The translations under genes and the position numbers were made by a program. 64,000 nucleotides of DNA from JAZREA01 sp045660545 (lineage in GTDB: Bacteria > Bacillota > Clostridia > Monoglobales > Firm-18): contig JAZREA010000005.1 of assembly GCA_045660545.1 (NCBI GenBank), positions 1 to 64,000 on the forward strand, written 5' to 3'. The notes beneath the pieces were generated by a model. It saw only the letters and a program-made list of their open reading frames with translations, was not told the origin of the DNA and made no database searches. Within the stretch, counting starts at the first letter, position 1. Every line of letters begins with the position of its first letter. Below are positions 43,876-52,450 of this stretch, one piece after another.

Positions 43876-44601
43876 ATGAGAATTATTGTATGTGAAAACT
43901 ATGAAGAGGTATCAAAGCAGGCTGCGAAGATTGTTGCCGCACAGATGACTCTAAAGCCTGACAGTATTTTAGGTCTTGCAACCGGTTCTACGCCGATTGG
44001 GCTTTACAACATACTTGCACAGATGAACAAGGACGGGGAAATAGACTTTTCGAAAATTACTACATTTAATCTTGATGAATATTATCCGATTAAACGTACA
44101 AACTCGCAAAGTTATTACTACTTTATGAACGAAAATCTGTTTTCAAAGGTTAACATTGACCTTGCAAACACTCATATTCCTAACGGCGAAACAGAGGACC
44201 CGGCGCTTGAATGCGAAGCTTACGAAAAGAGCATCGACGAAAGTGCGGGAGTGGATTTGCAGATACTCGGAATAGGTCAAAACGGTCACATCGGATTTAA
44301 CGAGCCTGATGAAAACCTTTGCACTGTTACACATATGACAGGGCTTACACAAAACACGATTGATGCAAACGCAAGGTTCTTTGAAAAAAGAGAGGATGTT
44401 CCGACAAAGGCTTTGACTATGGGTATCCATACGATTTTAAAGTCTAAAAAGATTTTGCTTTTGGCAAGTGGAGAGGCAAAGAGAGAGGCTGTAAGCAAAC
44501 TTTTGAACGAGGATATCACTACAAAGAATCCTGCGACTATGCTTAAAGTTCACAGCGACGTAGTGTTAATCTGCGACAAGGCTGCTTATCCTGCTGAGTA
44601 A
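43876..44601 (+). CDS. nagB: Glucosamine-6-phosphate deaminase
   Basis: 241 residues, standard length. GLATGSTPIGLYNIL (about 34), TFNLDEYYPI, the catalytic GIGQNGHIGFNEP (about 132-144) and ALTMGIHTIL are the family blocks. It converts glucosamine 6-phosphate to fructose 6-phosphate and ammonia, delivering amino sugars to glycolysis. GGGAGG precedes the ATG, 16 bp after the kinase. No nagA is present in the window. Confidence 0.95.
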   Translation: MRIIVCENYEEVSKQAAKIVAAQMTLKPDSILGLATGSTPIGLYNILAQMNKDGEIDFSKITTFNLDEYYPIKRTNSQSYYYFMNENLFSKVNIDLANTHIPNGETEDPALECEAYEKSIDESAGVDLQILGIGQNGHIGFNEPDENLCTVTHMTGLTQNTIDANARFFEKREDVPTKALTMGIHTILKSKKILLLASGEAKREAVSKLLNEDITTKNPATMLKVHSDVVLICDKAAYPAE

Positions 44602-44617
44602 TTTGATTATTAAAATT

Positions 44618-44654
44618 AAAAGCGTGTACCATATTACGGTACACGCTTTTTTTA
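44618..44654 (+). terminator. Intrinsic terminator after nagB
   Basis: A 13-bp perfect stem AAAAGCGTGTACC/GGTACACGCTTTT with a seven-base loop is followed by further T. It may also serve the convergent glycosyltransferase transcript. Confidence 0.92.
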
Positions 44655-44716
44655 CGCCTTTGTGCTGTGAGGTTAATACACTTTACAGCTGTAAAACGCA
44701 GTAGAAACAAGCATTT

Positions 44717-45814
44717 TTACTTTTTAAGAAGTGCGTTATATATTGCATCGAGGTTTTTAGCCATAGAGGAGGCAGAGAACTTTTCCTCAACGATTTTTGC
44801 CCCTTCATTACCCATCGCTGACCTTTTTGACGGACTTTTTGAAAGCTCGACAATCTTTTTGGCCATAGCCTTTGCGTTGCCGTTTTCAACCACATAGCCG
44901 CTTACTCCGTCTGCAACAACTTCCTTTGTTCCGCCGCTGTCTGTAACTACTACCGGCTTTTTAAGGCTCATAGCCTCAATTACGGAAAGAGCAAGAGCTT
45001 CTTTCTTAGAGGATAAAACGCTTATGTCTATTATATTGGTTATGTCGTTTATGTTTTCTGTATATCCTAAAAAGACCGTTTTGTCTCGAAGTGCTGACCT
45101 TTTAACCTTGGCCTTTAATTCCTTTTCGCGGCTACCTGTACCGACGATTAAAAACTTTAAGTTTTCGTTTTCCTTTACAGCGAGCTTCGCCGCGTTTAAG
45201 AAAACGTCGTGGTTTTTAACCGGTTCGAGCCTTGCTACCATTGCGGCTATTACGTCGTCCTTTGAAAAGCCCAGGCTTTCTTTAAGCTTCGCCTTTTTTT
45301 GTGCGGAGATGGGGGTTAACGGGAATATACCGTTGTAGACCAAAAAACGCTTTTTGTCTTTGATACCATCGTCTTTTAAGTTGTTGGTTACTGCCTCGGA
45401 CACGCCGATTGACGCGTCGCTTAAACAGTTGTTAATTAACTTATAAACCAGGCTTTTGGGGAAGCTCTTTTTTTCTTCAAGACAATGGCGGGTATTAACC
45501 GTCTTTACACCTAAGTATTTTGCGGCTATTCTTCCGGACAAGCTCGAATGTGTGTGAACTATGTCGGGCTTTATACTGCGCATAATACGTACAAACGAAA
45601 GGACGCCTTTTACCGAAAACGACTTATCCTCAATTCCGTCAACCTCTACAACCTTGATGTCAAGCGACAAAACACGGTCCTTTAATATTGAATTGTGAGG
45701 CAGTGCTACGGTTATGTCGTATTTTGTATTGTCGGCTGAACGCAGATAGTTTAAAAGCCAGGCGCCCGCGCCTCCGAAATTTGTATCTGTTATAACCTGA
45801 AGTATTTTAACCAT
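44717..45814 (-). CDS. Glycosyltransferase family 4
   Basis: 365 residues of the GT-B fold. The N-terminal acceptor domain begins with ILQVITDTNFGGAGAWLLNY, where the glycine loop is visible, and includes VHTHSSLSGR. The C-terminal nucleotide-sugar domain has ARLEPVKNHDVFL, LIVGTGSRE and the EX7E region KKEALALSVIEAMSLKKPVV. It probably adds a sugar to an envelope glycan or lipid; the donor is unknown. It is a single gene with a good start, convergent with nagB. Confidence 0.88.
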   Translation of the reverse strand: MVKILQVITDTNFGGAGAWLLNYLRSADNTKYDITVALPHNSILKDRVLSLDIKVVEVDGIEDKSFSVKGVLSFVRIMRSIKPDIVHTHSSLSGRIAAKYLGVKTVNTRHCLEEKKSFPKSLVYKLINNCLSDASIGVSEAVTNNLKDDGIKDKKRFLVYNGIFPLTPISAQKKAKLKESLGFSKDDVIAAMVARLEPVKNHDVFLNAAKLAVKENENLKFLIVGTGSREKELKAKVKRSALRDKTVFLGYTENINDITNIIDISVLSSKKEALALSVIEAMSLKKPVVVTDSGGTKEVVADGVSGYVVENGNAKAMAKKIVELSKSPSKRSAMGNEGAKIVEEKFSASSMAKNLDAIYNALLKK

Positions 45815-45880
45815 AAATTCCCTCCGCGGTCTTTATGAAAAGACTATATTATTATTCTAATCCAAAATAAAAGAATTTGC

Positions 45881-45941
45881 AAGCGCAAAATTAATCGGCA
45901 TCATTTTATTGGCTTTTCCGATTATATATTGCGCTTTTTTT
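45881..45941 (+). other. Nested palindrome with T-tract in intergenic region
   Basis: AAGCGCAA pairs with TTGCGCTT and encloses AATCGG/CCGATT; seven T follow on the + strand. No + strand gene lies upstream for it to terminate. The rest of the 298-bp gap before the particle module shows a strong ribosome binding site at its end, weak promoter-like hexamers (TTGCGT, TTATCA) near 46039-46067, and nothing else I can name. Confidence 0.45.
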
Positions 45942-46112
45942 CGTATAAAAAAAGCGGAATGTGAGCCTTTTGTATGGAGAATACTCGCGATTTTACTGCA
46001 TTTTTTGCCTTTTAAGTGCCTCAAAACAATGCCAATATTTGCGTAGCTTTAAGTGTTAGACTTATCAATGTACCGAGGCTCAGCAAATCGGTAAAAGAAA
46101 GGAGGTGTAAAA

Positions 46113-46739
46113 GTGAAAAAGAAGAACGAAGACTTTAAAACCGCATCCGAAATCATGACGGACATAACCGAGCAGGAGCCGGATGACAAACTGCAAAGTG
46201 AATCATACGAGGGCTATTTGGGGATTGAATCTGAAAAGTCTGATGAGCTGGCAGAGATTGAACAGGCGGCTTCTGTTAATGACGACTTCGAGGCTTTGGA
46301 CGACACGGAGCTTGAAGTGCTTTATGAAGAAGCTTTATCTGTACCGGTGGACATGAGAAACGAAAATCAGTCGGCCTTGTTGGAACAGACGAAGGAAAGG
46401 TACTTAAGGATAAAGTTTTACCGACAATTTGAAGATGCGGCCAAATGGTTTGAAACCGAGTATGATGATAAAAACTTTGAGGAAATTGTTACGAGCGATG
46501 GGTTTTTAAGGTTTGCATCGGGAGTAAAACTGCCGATAAGGGAGTTGATAAGAAGGTATATGGAAATGTATGAAAAAAACGAAGCTTATTTGGGAGCTAA
46601 AGGACCTGGCAGTGCTTCAAACGTTGGAGCAACCGCCGGGAAGGACTATTTTTCAAGAGCTGAGGTTGAAAAAATGTCCGCTGAAGAAGTAAGCAAAAAT
46701 CTTGAAATTATTAAAAAATCTATGAAAAAATGGAAATAG
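46113..46739 (+). CDS. Phage scaffolding-like protein
   Basis: 208 residues, strongly acidic and predicted largely helical, with a short basic C-terminal end (LEIIKKSMKKWK). These are the usual traits of podovirus scaffolding proteins, whose basic C-terminus contacts coat protein. The direct evidence is position: it lies immediately before the coat protein gene, as gene 8 before gene 5 in P22. It starts at GTG behind AAAGGAGGTG, the strongest ribosome binding site in the module, and is the first gene of the cluster. Confidence 0.6.
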   Translation: MKKKNEDFKTASEIMTDITEQEPDDKLQSESYEGYLGIESEKSDELAEIEQAASVNDDFEALDDTELEVLYEEALSVPVDMRNENQSALLEQTKERYLRIKFYRQFEDAAKWFETEYDDKNFEEIVTSDGFLRFASGVKLPIRELIRRYMEMYEKNEAYLGAKGPGSASNVGATAGKDYFSRAEVEKMSAEEVSKNLEIIKKSMKKWK

Positions 46740-46753
46740 GAGGAAAATTAAAA

Positions 46754-47581
46754 ATGAGTATTAGAAATTTTGTGCCATTGGTATGGGCAAAGGAAATTGA
46801 ACAAAACAGAGAAAATATGATGGTGGCTACAAAGCTTTGTAACCGCGACTACGAAGGCGACATCAAGGAGCTGGGCGACAAGGTTAAAATCAACGGCGTT
46901 TCGCGTCCTACAATCACCGATTATGACGATGTAAACGGTCTTGGCGACTTCGAAAGATTACAGGACCAGTCAACAATGCTTGAAATTACGGAGAGTAAGG
47001 CGTTCCACTTCTACGTTGGCGACATAGACAAGCGTCAGTCGGCAGGAAACATTATGAACGCAGAACTTAAAGAGGCGGCGGCAGCCTTGGCTGAGGTTAT
47101 GGACTCTTATGTTTATTCTCTTTATGATGAGGCGGGTATTGTTACTGAGGTTGATTCTTTGAACGAAGATAACGTTTTAAGCGTTATTAACGAAACACTG
47201 GGTAAGCTTTGGAAAAACAACGTACCTACTACGGAAACAGTTTCACTTGAAGTTACACCTGAGTTTCTTACAAAATTACAGATGGCTAAACTTTTGGTTG
47301 ATACAGACAACAGCGGTGTGTTGGAGGGCGGTATTTCCCACAAATTAAAGACATTTAACATTGACGTTTACATGTCTAACAACCTTCCGAACGAAGACGG
47401 CACAGACATCTGTATTTTAAGAACAAAGAAGGCTATTTCCTTCGCAGAGCAGCTTAAAGAAATTAAGGCTTACGAGCCGCAAAACTTCTTTGGCGAGGCT
47501 GTTAAGGGATTGCAGGTTTACGGTGCTAAGGTTATAAGACCTGATGAATTGGCGGTTATTAAAGTTGCCGCATACAACTAA
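46754..47581 (+). CDS. Phage major capsid protein (P22 coat-like)
   Basis: 275 residues. The opening SIRNFVPLVWAKEIEQNREN, the segment IKELGDKVKINGVSRPTITD and the C-terminal VYGAKVIRPDELAVIKV are typical of HK97-fold coat proteins of the P22 gene 5 type, in the shorter version found in Firmicutes podoviruses. It would form the shell of a particle. TAGGAGGAAAA precedes the ATG, and a longer in-frame start within the scaffold gene was rejected. The frame is intact and shows no decay. Confidence 0.8.
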   Translation: MSIRNFVPLVWAKEIEQNRENMMVATKLCNRDYEGDIKELGDKVKINGVSRPTITDYDDVNGLGDFERLQDQSTMLEITESKAFHFYVGDIDKRQSAGNIMNAELKEAAAALAEVMDSYVYSLYDEAGIVTEVDSLNEDNVLSVINETLGKLWKNNVPTTETVSLEVTPEFLTKLQMAKLLVDTDNSGVLEGGISHKLKTFNIDVYMSNNLPNEDGTDICILRTKKAISFAEQLKEIKAYEPQNFFGEAVKGLQVYGAKVIRPDELAVIKVAAYN

Positions 47582-47595
47582 GGAGGAGAAAAAGA

Positions 47596-47931
47596 ATGGC
47601 TAATATTACAAAGACTTATGCTAAAAGAGACAACGCAGTTGTACTTAACAAAACAGCGGGTGTTGCAACACAGACTATTGCATGCGACACAGCTGACGAG
47701 AGAACAGCAATTATTATAGAAAACACATCCGCAAGCGAAGCTGCTACTGTAACAGTAGTTGCGGGCAACGGTATGAGAAGCTCTATCGGTGATTTGGAAG
47801 TGGAGGTTGCTCCTTCTTCCGAAGTTGTTGTGGGTCCGCTTGACAGTATGAGGTTTAAAAATCTTGACGACGGCACAATTACAGTAAGAATAAGCGGCGG
47901 CGAAACAAAGATTAAGCCTTTTGCTCTTTAA
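47596..47931 (+). CDS. Small head protein, candidate decoration protein
   Basis: 111 residues, beta-rich and lacking charged clusters. It contains a repeated VV/VE strand pattern (AATVTVVAGNGMRSSIGDLE, VEVAPSSEVVVGPLDSMRF). In phages a protein of this size directly after the coat gene is usually a head decoration or stabilising protein; here that is inferred from position and beta content. GGAGGAGAAAAAG stands before the ATG, 14 bp after the coat gene. Confidence 0.55.
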   Translation: MANITKTYAKRDNAVVLNKTAGVATQTIACDTADERTAIIIENTSASEAATVTVVAGNGMRSSIGDLEVEVAPSSEVVVGPLDSMRFKNLDDGTITVRISGGETKIKPFAL

Positions 47932-47952
47932 AAATTAAACAGCTTTAATTCG

Positions 47953-47984
47953 GCCGTTCCCGTAAGTTGACGGGAACGGCTTTT
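47953..47984 (+). terminator. Internal terminator after the coat/decoration genes
   Basis: An 11-bp GC-rich stem GCCGTTCCCGT/ACGGGAACGGC is followed by TTTT. A terminator here would give high coat expression relative to the tail genes, as in many phages. Confidence 0.78.
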
Positions 47985-48019
47985 AAAAACAGTATTTTAA
48001 AAATTGCGGAGGTGAATTT

Positions 48020-48565
48020 ATGACATACAAAGAGAGTATAAAACAGGCGCTTTTAAAGACGGACTCGGAAGAGACGGAGTATGATGCGGCGATATTTCCT
48101 GTACTTGCAAACGAGGCGCAAATGTACATAGCAAAGTATGGAACTCATATTTGCAGGCAGGCGGAGTATGTTGTCACATCGCCATTTTGCAAGGTGGCTC
48201 TACCAAAAGATTTTTACAGAGTTTCGCCGCCCGGGCTTGTTCACAAGGCGGACAGGCAGACTGGTGCGGAGTATTCCATTTTGGGTGATGAAATTGAGCT
48301 TTGCGAGTGCGGAGAGTTTGTTTTACATTATTACGCCCTACCTACAGACCTTACTTTGGATGACGCAGACCTTGAAACTTACGAATACGAGGTAAGGGGA
48401 GACGCCCATATTGCTATTCCCTCGTACATAGGGTATCAGCTTGTTAAGACGGACGACGTACAGCTTGCACAGATTTTAAAAAACGAGTGGGACAAATATA
48501 TGATGCTTTTCGACGATGACAAAAAAGCTGTGCAAAAGAAAATTAAGAACGTTGTGAGGTGGTAG
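48020..48565 (+). CDS. Head-tail adaptor-like protein (P22 gp4 type)
   Basis: 181 residues. The opening TYKESIKQALLKTDSE and the pattern ANEAQMYIAKYGTHIC, with a helical core and a small beta insertion (KVALPKDFYRV), resemble phage head-completion/adaptor proteins such as P22 gp4. It would connect the portal ring to the tail. Support is mainly gene order and size. The ribosome binding site GGAGGTG precedes the ATG. It overlaps nothing and is two bases before the next gene. Confidence 0.55.
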   Translation: MTYKESIKQALLKTDSEETEYDAAIFPVLANEAQMYIAKYGTHICRQAEYVVTSPFCKVALPKDFYRVSPPGLVHKADRQTGAEYSILGDEIELCECGEFVLHYYALPTDLTLDDADLETYEYEVRGDAHIAIPSYIGYQLVKTDDVQLAQILKNEWDKYMMLFDDDKKAVQKKIKNVVRW

Positions 48566-48567
48566 TT

Positions 48568-50526
48568 ATGGGAATAAAGTTTAAAGAGGCAGCGTTGCCT
48601 GATGTTTCTGCACTGGACTTTCGGGTTGATTACTGGGACGGCGTAAACCAAACTCGGGCGGCACAAAAAAACAGCGAGATGGCGAACTGCCAAAATATGT
48701 CGATTGACAACTTTCCTTATGCGTCGCCGAGAAAGCCGCGACAAAAACTTGTAGACGAGCAGGGAATAAAGAGGATATATAAGATAGAGGACGGCAAGAT
48801 ATACTGCATAGACAGTTCGGACAGGCTTTGCTATTTTAAAGACGGAGTAAAGACTATGCTTACGCCAAAGAACTTAAACGATGAGGAAGAAGAGGCCTTT
48901 GTTTACAACTGTTTTTGTACAAACAACTATGACAAAAGCTCAATATTTTATCCGCAAATGGTCTATACGGACTCGGATGGTGTTTATAGAGAAATAGGGC
49001 ACAAGGTTAATTATACTAAACAATTTTTAACCTCTGATGAATCGGATTACAAATACCATAAGGAAACGTACTTTTGGGAGCTTGAAAAACCACCGTGGGA
49101 CCTTAGCGTGTACGAGGTTATGGATTTTAAGTCTGACAACATACCAATTGAAAACCTTGATGCGAGAACCTTTGGGCTTGTTTTTATTCTTGCGGACGGA
49201 GAAGAGAGCTTGCCTATAACCGGAAACGACTGGGACCGGCCAAAGGTGAGGGCAAGAGTGTTCGACAAAAACGGAAAAATAAAGTCCTACTCAAAGCCAG
49301 GCGGATACGGAAGTACTAAAAACGAAGACGAAACATACCAGGCGGAATGTTTTAGCGGACGGTTTGAATCTTTTAAAAATTATAACAAATGCGTTATGAC
49401 AATACCGGAGGATATAACTCTTGAAAAAGGAGATTACCTGGTATTGACTGTCGGTTTTTACGAAAGAGAAACGTTTTCGGAATCCGATACTGCGATGAGC
49501 CGCGCTGGCAGGAACCTTAAAGCTATGCTTGAGGATGGAACACACAGCTACATCGCTGTCGGAGAACCAAAAGAGCTGAATATGTGCAACGGCAGTATGA
49601 TAGATTACGGAGTAATTTACAACAACAGAATTGTTGGTGTAAGAGGAAGTAAAATTTGTGCATCGGCTCTGGGTGATTTTTCAAACTTCTGGGAATATGT
49701 TGATGCGACAGGTAACCCGTCTGCCACGGGTGCATACGCTACCGACGTGGGCAGTCAGGGAGACTTTACCGGTATATGTGTTTATCAGAACATGCTGCTT
49801 TTGTTTAAGAAAAATATTGTATATGAGATGTACGGCTCTATGCCTTATACAATTAATGAGCTTTGCTCGACAGGGTGTGTTGACAACGACAGCGTGTGCG
49901 AGATAGACGGGGTGCTTTACTGGGCTTCGCCAAAAGGGGTGGTCCGTTACAGCGGCGGTGTGCCAAGTGTGGTTTCTACAAACGTCAATATTGATACGAA
50001 AGGTCCGTGCAAGGCGGGAACGGACGGAAGAAAATACTACCTATATAATGGAGAGAAAATATATGTTTATGACACACGCTATAACGTATGGCATGCAGAG
50101 GACTCGATTAAAGTAAAGATGTTTTACGGGGATTCGACCGACCTTTACATTCTGACTGACGACGGGATTTACAAAACGTACGGTGGATTAGAGACAGTTG
50201 AATGGGAGTTTGAGACAAAAGACTTTACATTTTCGACACAGATGAGGAAAAATCTGTCTAAGATATGGGTGAGGGCACATATGAGTTCTAACACAAGGCT
50301 TGAAGTTTACGTAAGACAAGACGGCGGAGAGTGGAGGAGGACGGCTGTTAAGACTGCGGAAAAGGACGAGATGTTTAACTTTAAGCTGAGGGTTAAAAAG
50401 TGCGACAGTTTTGCGATGAAGTTTGTTGGCAAAGGGGACGTTAAAATTTTGGACGTTCACGGCAGGGTGACGGTCGGAACAAACAGACACAAGGCGGGAA
50501 ACAGCCTTAATATTTACAGGAGGTAG
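48568..50526 (+). CDS. Phage tail-nozzle/DNA-stabilisation protein (P22 gp10-like)
   Basis: 652 residues, strand-rich with recurring propeller-like blades. FSNFWEYVDATGNPSATGAY, then GDFTGICVYQNMLLLFKKN, and further on DGVLYWASPKGVVRYSGG, are typical of podovirus tail-nozzle proteins (P22 gp10 or T7 gp12 type), which close the channel around packaged DNA. It is longer than P22 gp10, with an insertion at about 150-290. The ATG follows GAGGTGG that overlaps the stop of the adaptor gene. The frame is intact. Confidence 0.68.
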   Translation: MGIKFKEAALPDVSALDFRVDYWDGVNQTRAAQKNSEMANCQNMSIDNFPYASPRKPRQKLVDEQGIKRIYKIEDGKIYCIDSSDRLCYFKDGVKTMLTPKNLNDEEEEAFVYNCFCTNNYDKSSIFYPQMVYTDSDGVYREIGHKVNYTKQFLTSDESDYKYHKETYFWELEKPPWDLSVYEVMDFKSDNIPIENLDARTFGLVFILADGEESLPITGNDWDRPKVRARVFDKNGKIKSYSKPGGYGSTKNEDETYQAECFSGRFESFKNYNKCVMTIPEDITLEKGDYLVLTVGFYERETFSESDTAMSRAGRNLKAMLEDGTHSYIAVGEPKELNMCNGSMIDYGVIYNNRIVGVRGSKICASALGDFSNFWEYVDATGNPSATGAYATDVGSQGDFTGICVYQNMLLLFKKNIVYEMYGSMPYTINELCSTGCVDNDSVCEIDGVLYWASPKGVVRYSGGVPSVVSTNVNIDTKGPCKAGTDGRKYYLYNGEKIYVYDTRYNVWHAEDSIKVKMFYGDSTDLYILTDDGIYKTYGGLETVEWEFETKDFTFSTQMRKNLSKIWVRAHMSSNTRLEVYVRQDGGEWRRTAVKTAEKDEMFNFKLRVKKCDSFAMKFVGKGDVKILDVHGRVTVGTNRHKAGNSLNIYRR

Positions 50527-50528
50527 AT

Positions 50529-50747
50529 ATGAATATTGAAAACATTGATGTAGGTGGTATAACAGACATCGAGGGAGTAAGGAGGGTTATCGAAAAGCTT
50601 GTGGACTGCATTTTCGAGATGAACCGTGAGATTAAAAGAGAACTGGGCAATTTGACAAGCCAAAATGTGAAAAGTCTTGATTTTAATATTACAAGAGTTG
50701 AAAATGCGGACAGAGTATTTCCTGATAACGCCAAAGAGGAGGAGTGA
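50529..50747 (+). CDS. Small helical protein of the particle module
   Basis: 72 residues, acidic, with a continuous amphipathic helix (VRRVIEKLVDCIFEMNREIK). By place it could be a tail-needle or linker protein, but there is no motif. It starts two bases after the nozzle gene behind AGGAGG and its stop lies two bases before the ATG of the next gene. Confidence 0.6.
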   Translation: MNIENIDVGGITDIEGVRRVIEKLVDCIFEMNREIKRELGNLTSQNVKSLDFNITRVENADRVFPDNAKEEE

Positions 50748-50749
50748 AT

Positions 50750-51568
50750 ATGGAAGATACATTAAGAAAATACGCAAAAAACAAATATATCTGGGAGAAC
50801 GAAACGGATAAAAACAGTGCGGTTGCCAAACAGGCTAACGCCGAAAACAAAGCTATAAGACAGCAGCTTGGAATTGCTGAGGACACTATGAATTACAAGG
50901 AGTTTGTAAGTAACTACGTTAATACCAGCCCATATTATTCGCAGGCCTCGAAGGTAAGCGTTGACCCGAAATTCAAAAGGGAGAGCGACAGACTCTACGA
51001 CGCTATTAACAATTTTAGTTACAACGCGGACAAGGACCCGACGTATAAGGCGTATTCAGACGCTGCCAAGAGGGAAAGCGATTCGGCACAAAAGCAGACG
51101 TACGCAAACCTCGCTAAAATGTCGGGAGGAAGAAACAGCTCTTATGCATCTGCGGCTATGGGACAGGTGGGGCAGGCTTATGCAAATAAGACCGCGGAGT
51201 ACGCAAACACTCTTGCAAAAGAAGCGTATGATAAGCTTGTTAAGAGATACGAAATGAGCCTTCAACGTCAGAAGCAGGCAGTCGACGAGGCAAACAGTGA
51301 ATACAAAAAACTTGTTGAACTGGGCGATAAAGATGTAGAGAACAAGAGGAAAGAACTTGACTACTACTACAAGATTGACGACTACCAGACAAAGCTTATT
51401 GAAAACGGTATTTTAAACCAAAAGAATATGTACGAATTTAAGCGTTGGCAAGAGGATCCGAATTATGAAATTAAGGACAAGGAACTTGCGAAGGCTATCG
51501 GCGAATATTCTGCGTATAACTGGCTTAAAAATAACGGAACTGATTATTTTTATAACAAGTACTATTAA
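50750..51568 (+). CDS. Helical ejection/internal-virion-like protein
   Basis: 272 residues, nearly all helical, rich in Ala, Lys, Glu, Gln, Asn and Tyr (KMSGGRNSSYASAAMGQVGQ in the middle, then a long coiled-coil-like stretch to about 215). Podovirus ejection proteins (P22 gp7, gp16, gp20) have this composition and stand after the nozzle gene, so that role is suggested. AGGAGG lies seven bases before the ATG; a GTG two codons upstream is also in frame. It is the last gene of the module. Confidence 0.55.
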   Translation: MEDTLRKYAKNKYIWENETDKNSAVAKQANAENKAIRQQLGIAEDTMNYKEFVSNYVNTSPYYSQASKVSVDPKFKRESDRLYDAINNFSYNADKDPTYKAYSDAAKRESDSAQKQTYANLAKMSGGRNSSYASAAMGQVGQAYANKTAEYANTLAKEAYDKLVKRYEMSLQRQKQAVDEANSEYKKLVELGDKDVENKRKELDYYYKIDDYQTKLIENGILNQKNMYEFKRWQEDPNYEIKDKELAKAIGEYSAYNWLKNNGTDYFYNKYY

Positions 51569-51576
51569 AAAAGAGG

Positions 51577-51608
51577 ACGGTGCGGATTAAATCCGCACCG
51601 TTTTTTTA
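51577..51608. terminator. Terminator between the particle module and sleB
   Basis: An 11-bp perfect stem ACGGTGCGGAT/ATCCGCACCGT with a three-base loop is followed by seven T. It separates the convergent module and sleB. Confidence 0.92.
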
Positions 51609-52262
51609 TTATTTTGCAAAGACGTGCTTGCCTATTGTGGTTATAACCGGGCGTGAGTAAATCCAGCTGTTTGTCGTCTTTGCGGGGTTGTAGTAGTATA
51701 TTGCGCCGCCAGTCGGGTCCCATCCGTTTAAGGCGTCCTGGGCGGCTTTGTAAGGGGTCTGGTACATTTCGGCGTCCCACTGGCCGTCACTTATGGCGGT
51801 AAAAGCACCTTCCTGGAATATAACGCCTGCTATGGTGTTGGGAAAAGAGGGGTGAGCCACGCGATTTAGCACCACCGCACCGACAGAAACCTGTCCGACG
51901 TACGACTCTCCACGTGCCTCTGCATTAATTATTCGTGCAAGGAGCCTTGCGTTGTTGTCGGAGGAGTAGTCGGAATTTGACTGAATGCCCATAGCCCTGA
52001 GCGTTTGAGAACCGGCGATTCCGTCAACTTTAAGACCGTTTTTAGACTGGAAGCTTCTTACAGCAGTGCGTGTTTTAGAACCGTAAATGCCGTCAACGTC
52101 TCCGTTGTAATAGCCCCACTGTTTAAGCTTTTTTTGAATCTGTACGACTTCGTTTCCGGAAGAACCGAACTTTGAAAGTACGCTGTCGCTTTGCATATTG
52201 AAATTTACCGCAACGTATGTGATGACTGCCAGAGAAAATATTATAAAACAAACCTTTTTCAC
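51609..52262 (-). CDS. sleB: Spore cortex-lytic enzyme SleB
   Basis: 217 residues. An N-terminal signal/anchor helix (VCFIIFSLAVITYVAVNF) is followed by a peptidoglycan-binding domain (about 40-95, IQKKLKQWGYYNGDVDGIYG and VDGIAGSQTLRAMG) and a Hydrolase_2 lytic transglycosylase domain, with INAEARGESYVGQVSVGAVV as the signature and the catalytic Glu in AEARGE. SleB degrades spore cortex at germination. The start is GTG eight bases after AAGGGAG; the ATG six codons upstream overlaps that site. Its signal peptide and binding domain argue against a phage endolysin. Confidence 0.88.
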   Translation of the reverse strand: MKKVCFIIFSLAVITYVAVNFNMQSDSVLSKFGSSGNEVVQIQKKLKQWGYYNGDVDGIYGSKTRTAVRSFQSKNGLKVDGIAGSQTLRAMGIQSNSDYSSDNNARLLARIINAEARGESYVGQVSVGAVVLNRVAHPSFPNTIAGVIFQEGAFTAISDGQWDAEMYQTPYKAAQDALNGWDPTGGAIYYYNPAKTTNSWIYSRPVITTIGKHVFAK

Positions 52263-52298
52263 AAAAAAGTCTCCCTTCATTTTTACAAATTATGCTTG

Positions 52299-52306
52299 TA
52301 TTTATG
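52299..52306 (-). promoter_or_regulatory. Possible sporulation-sigma -10 element for sleB
   Basis: CATAAATA on the minus strand, with GTATT 17 bases upstream, is close to sigma-E/sigma-G consensus (CATAnnTA). It is the only support for timing and is weak. Confidence 0.35.
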
Positions 52307-52388
52307 CGCAACTTTTATCAAAAAATACATAAGCGGTCGATATAGAGTAAAAAATACAAAATATCAATGAAAAGTTTTGTAAAAAAGG

Positions 52389-52417
52389 TTGAAATATTCG
52401 CTAAAAAATATTATAAT
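52389..52417 (+). promoter_or_regulatory. Promoter of lon-engB-hisS-aspS
   Basis: TTGAAA and TATAAT with a 17-bp spacer, 34 bp before the lon start. Confidence 0.78.
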
Positions 52418-52450
52418 AATAGGATAGTTAAGAAATTGGGGTGAAATGCT

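Noticed and set aside
46113..52262. A complete prophage including sleB as endolysin
   Set aside because: Terminase, portal, integrase, repressor and replication genes are absent. SleB is convergent, separated by a terminator, and has the signal helix and binding domain of a spore cortex enzyme.
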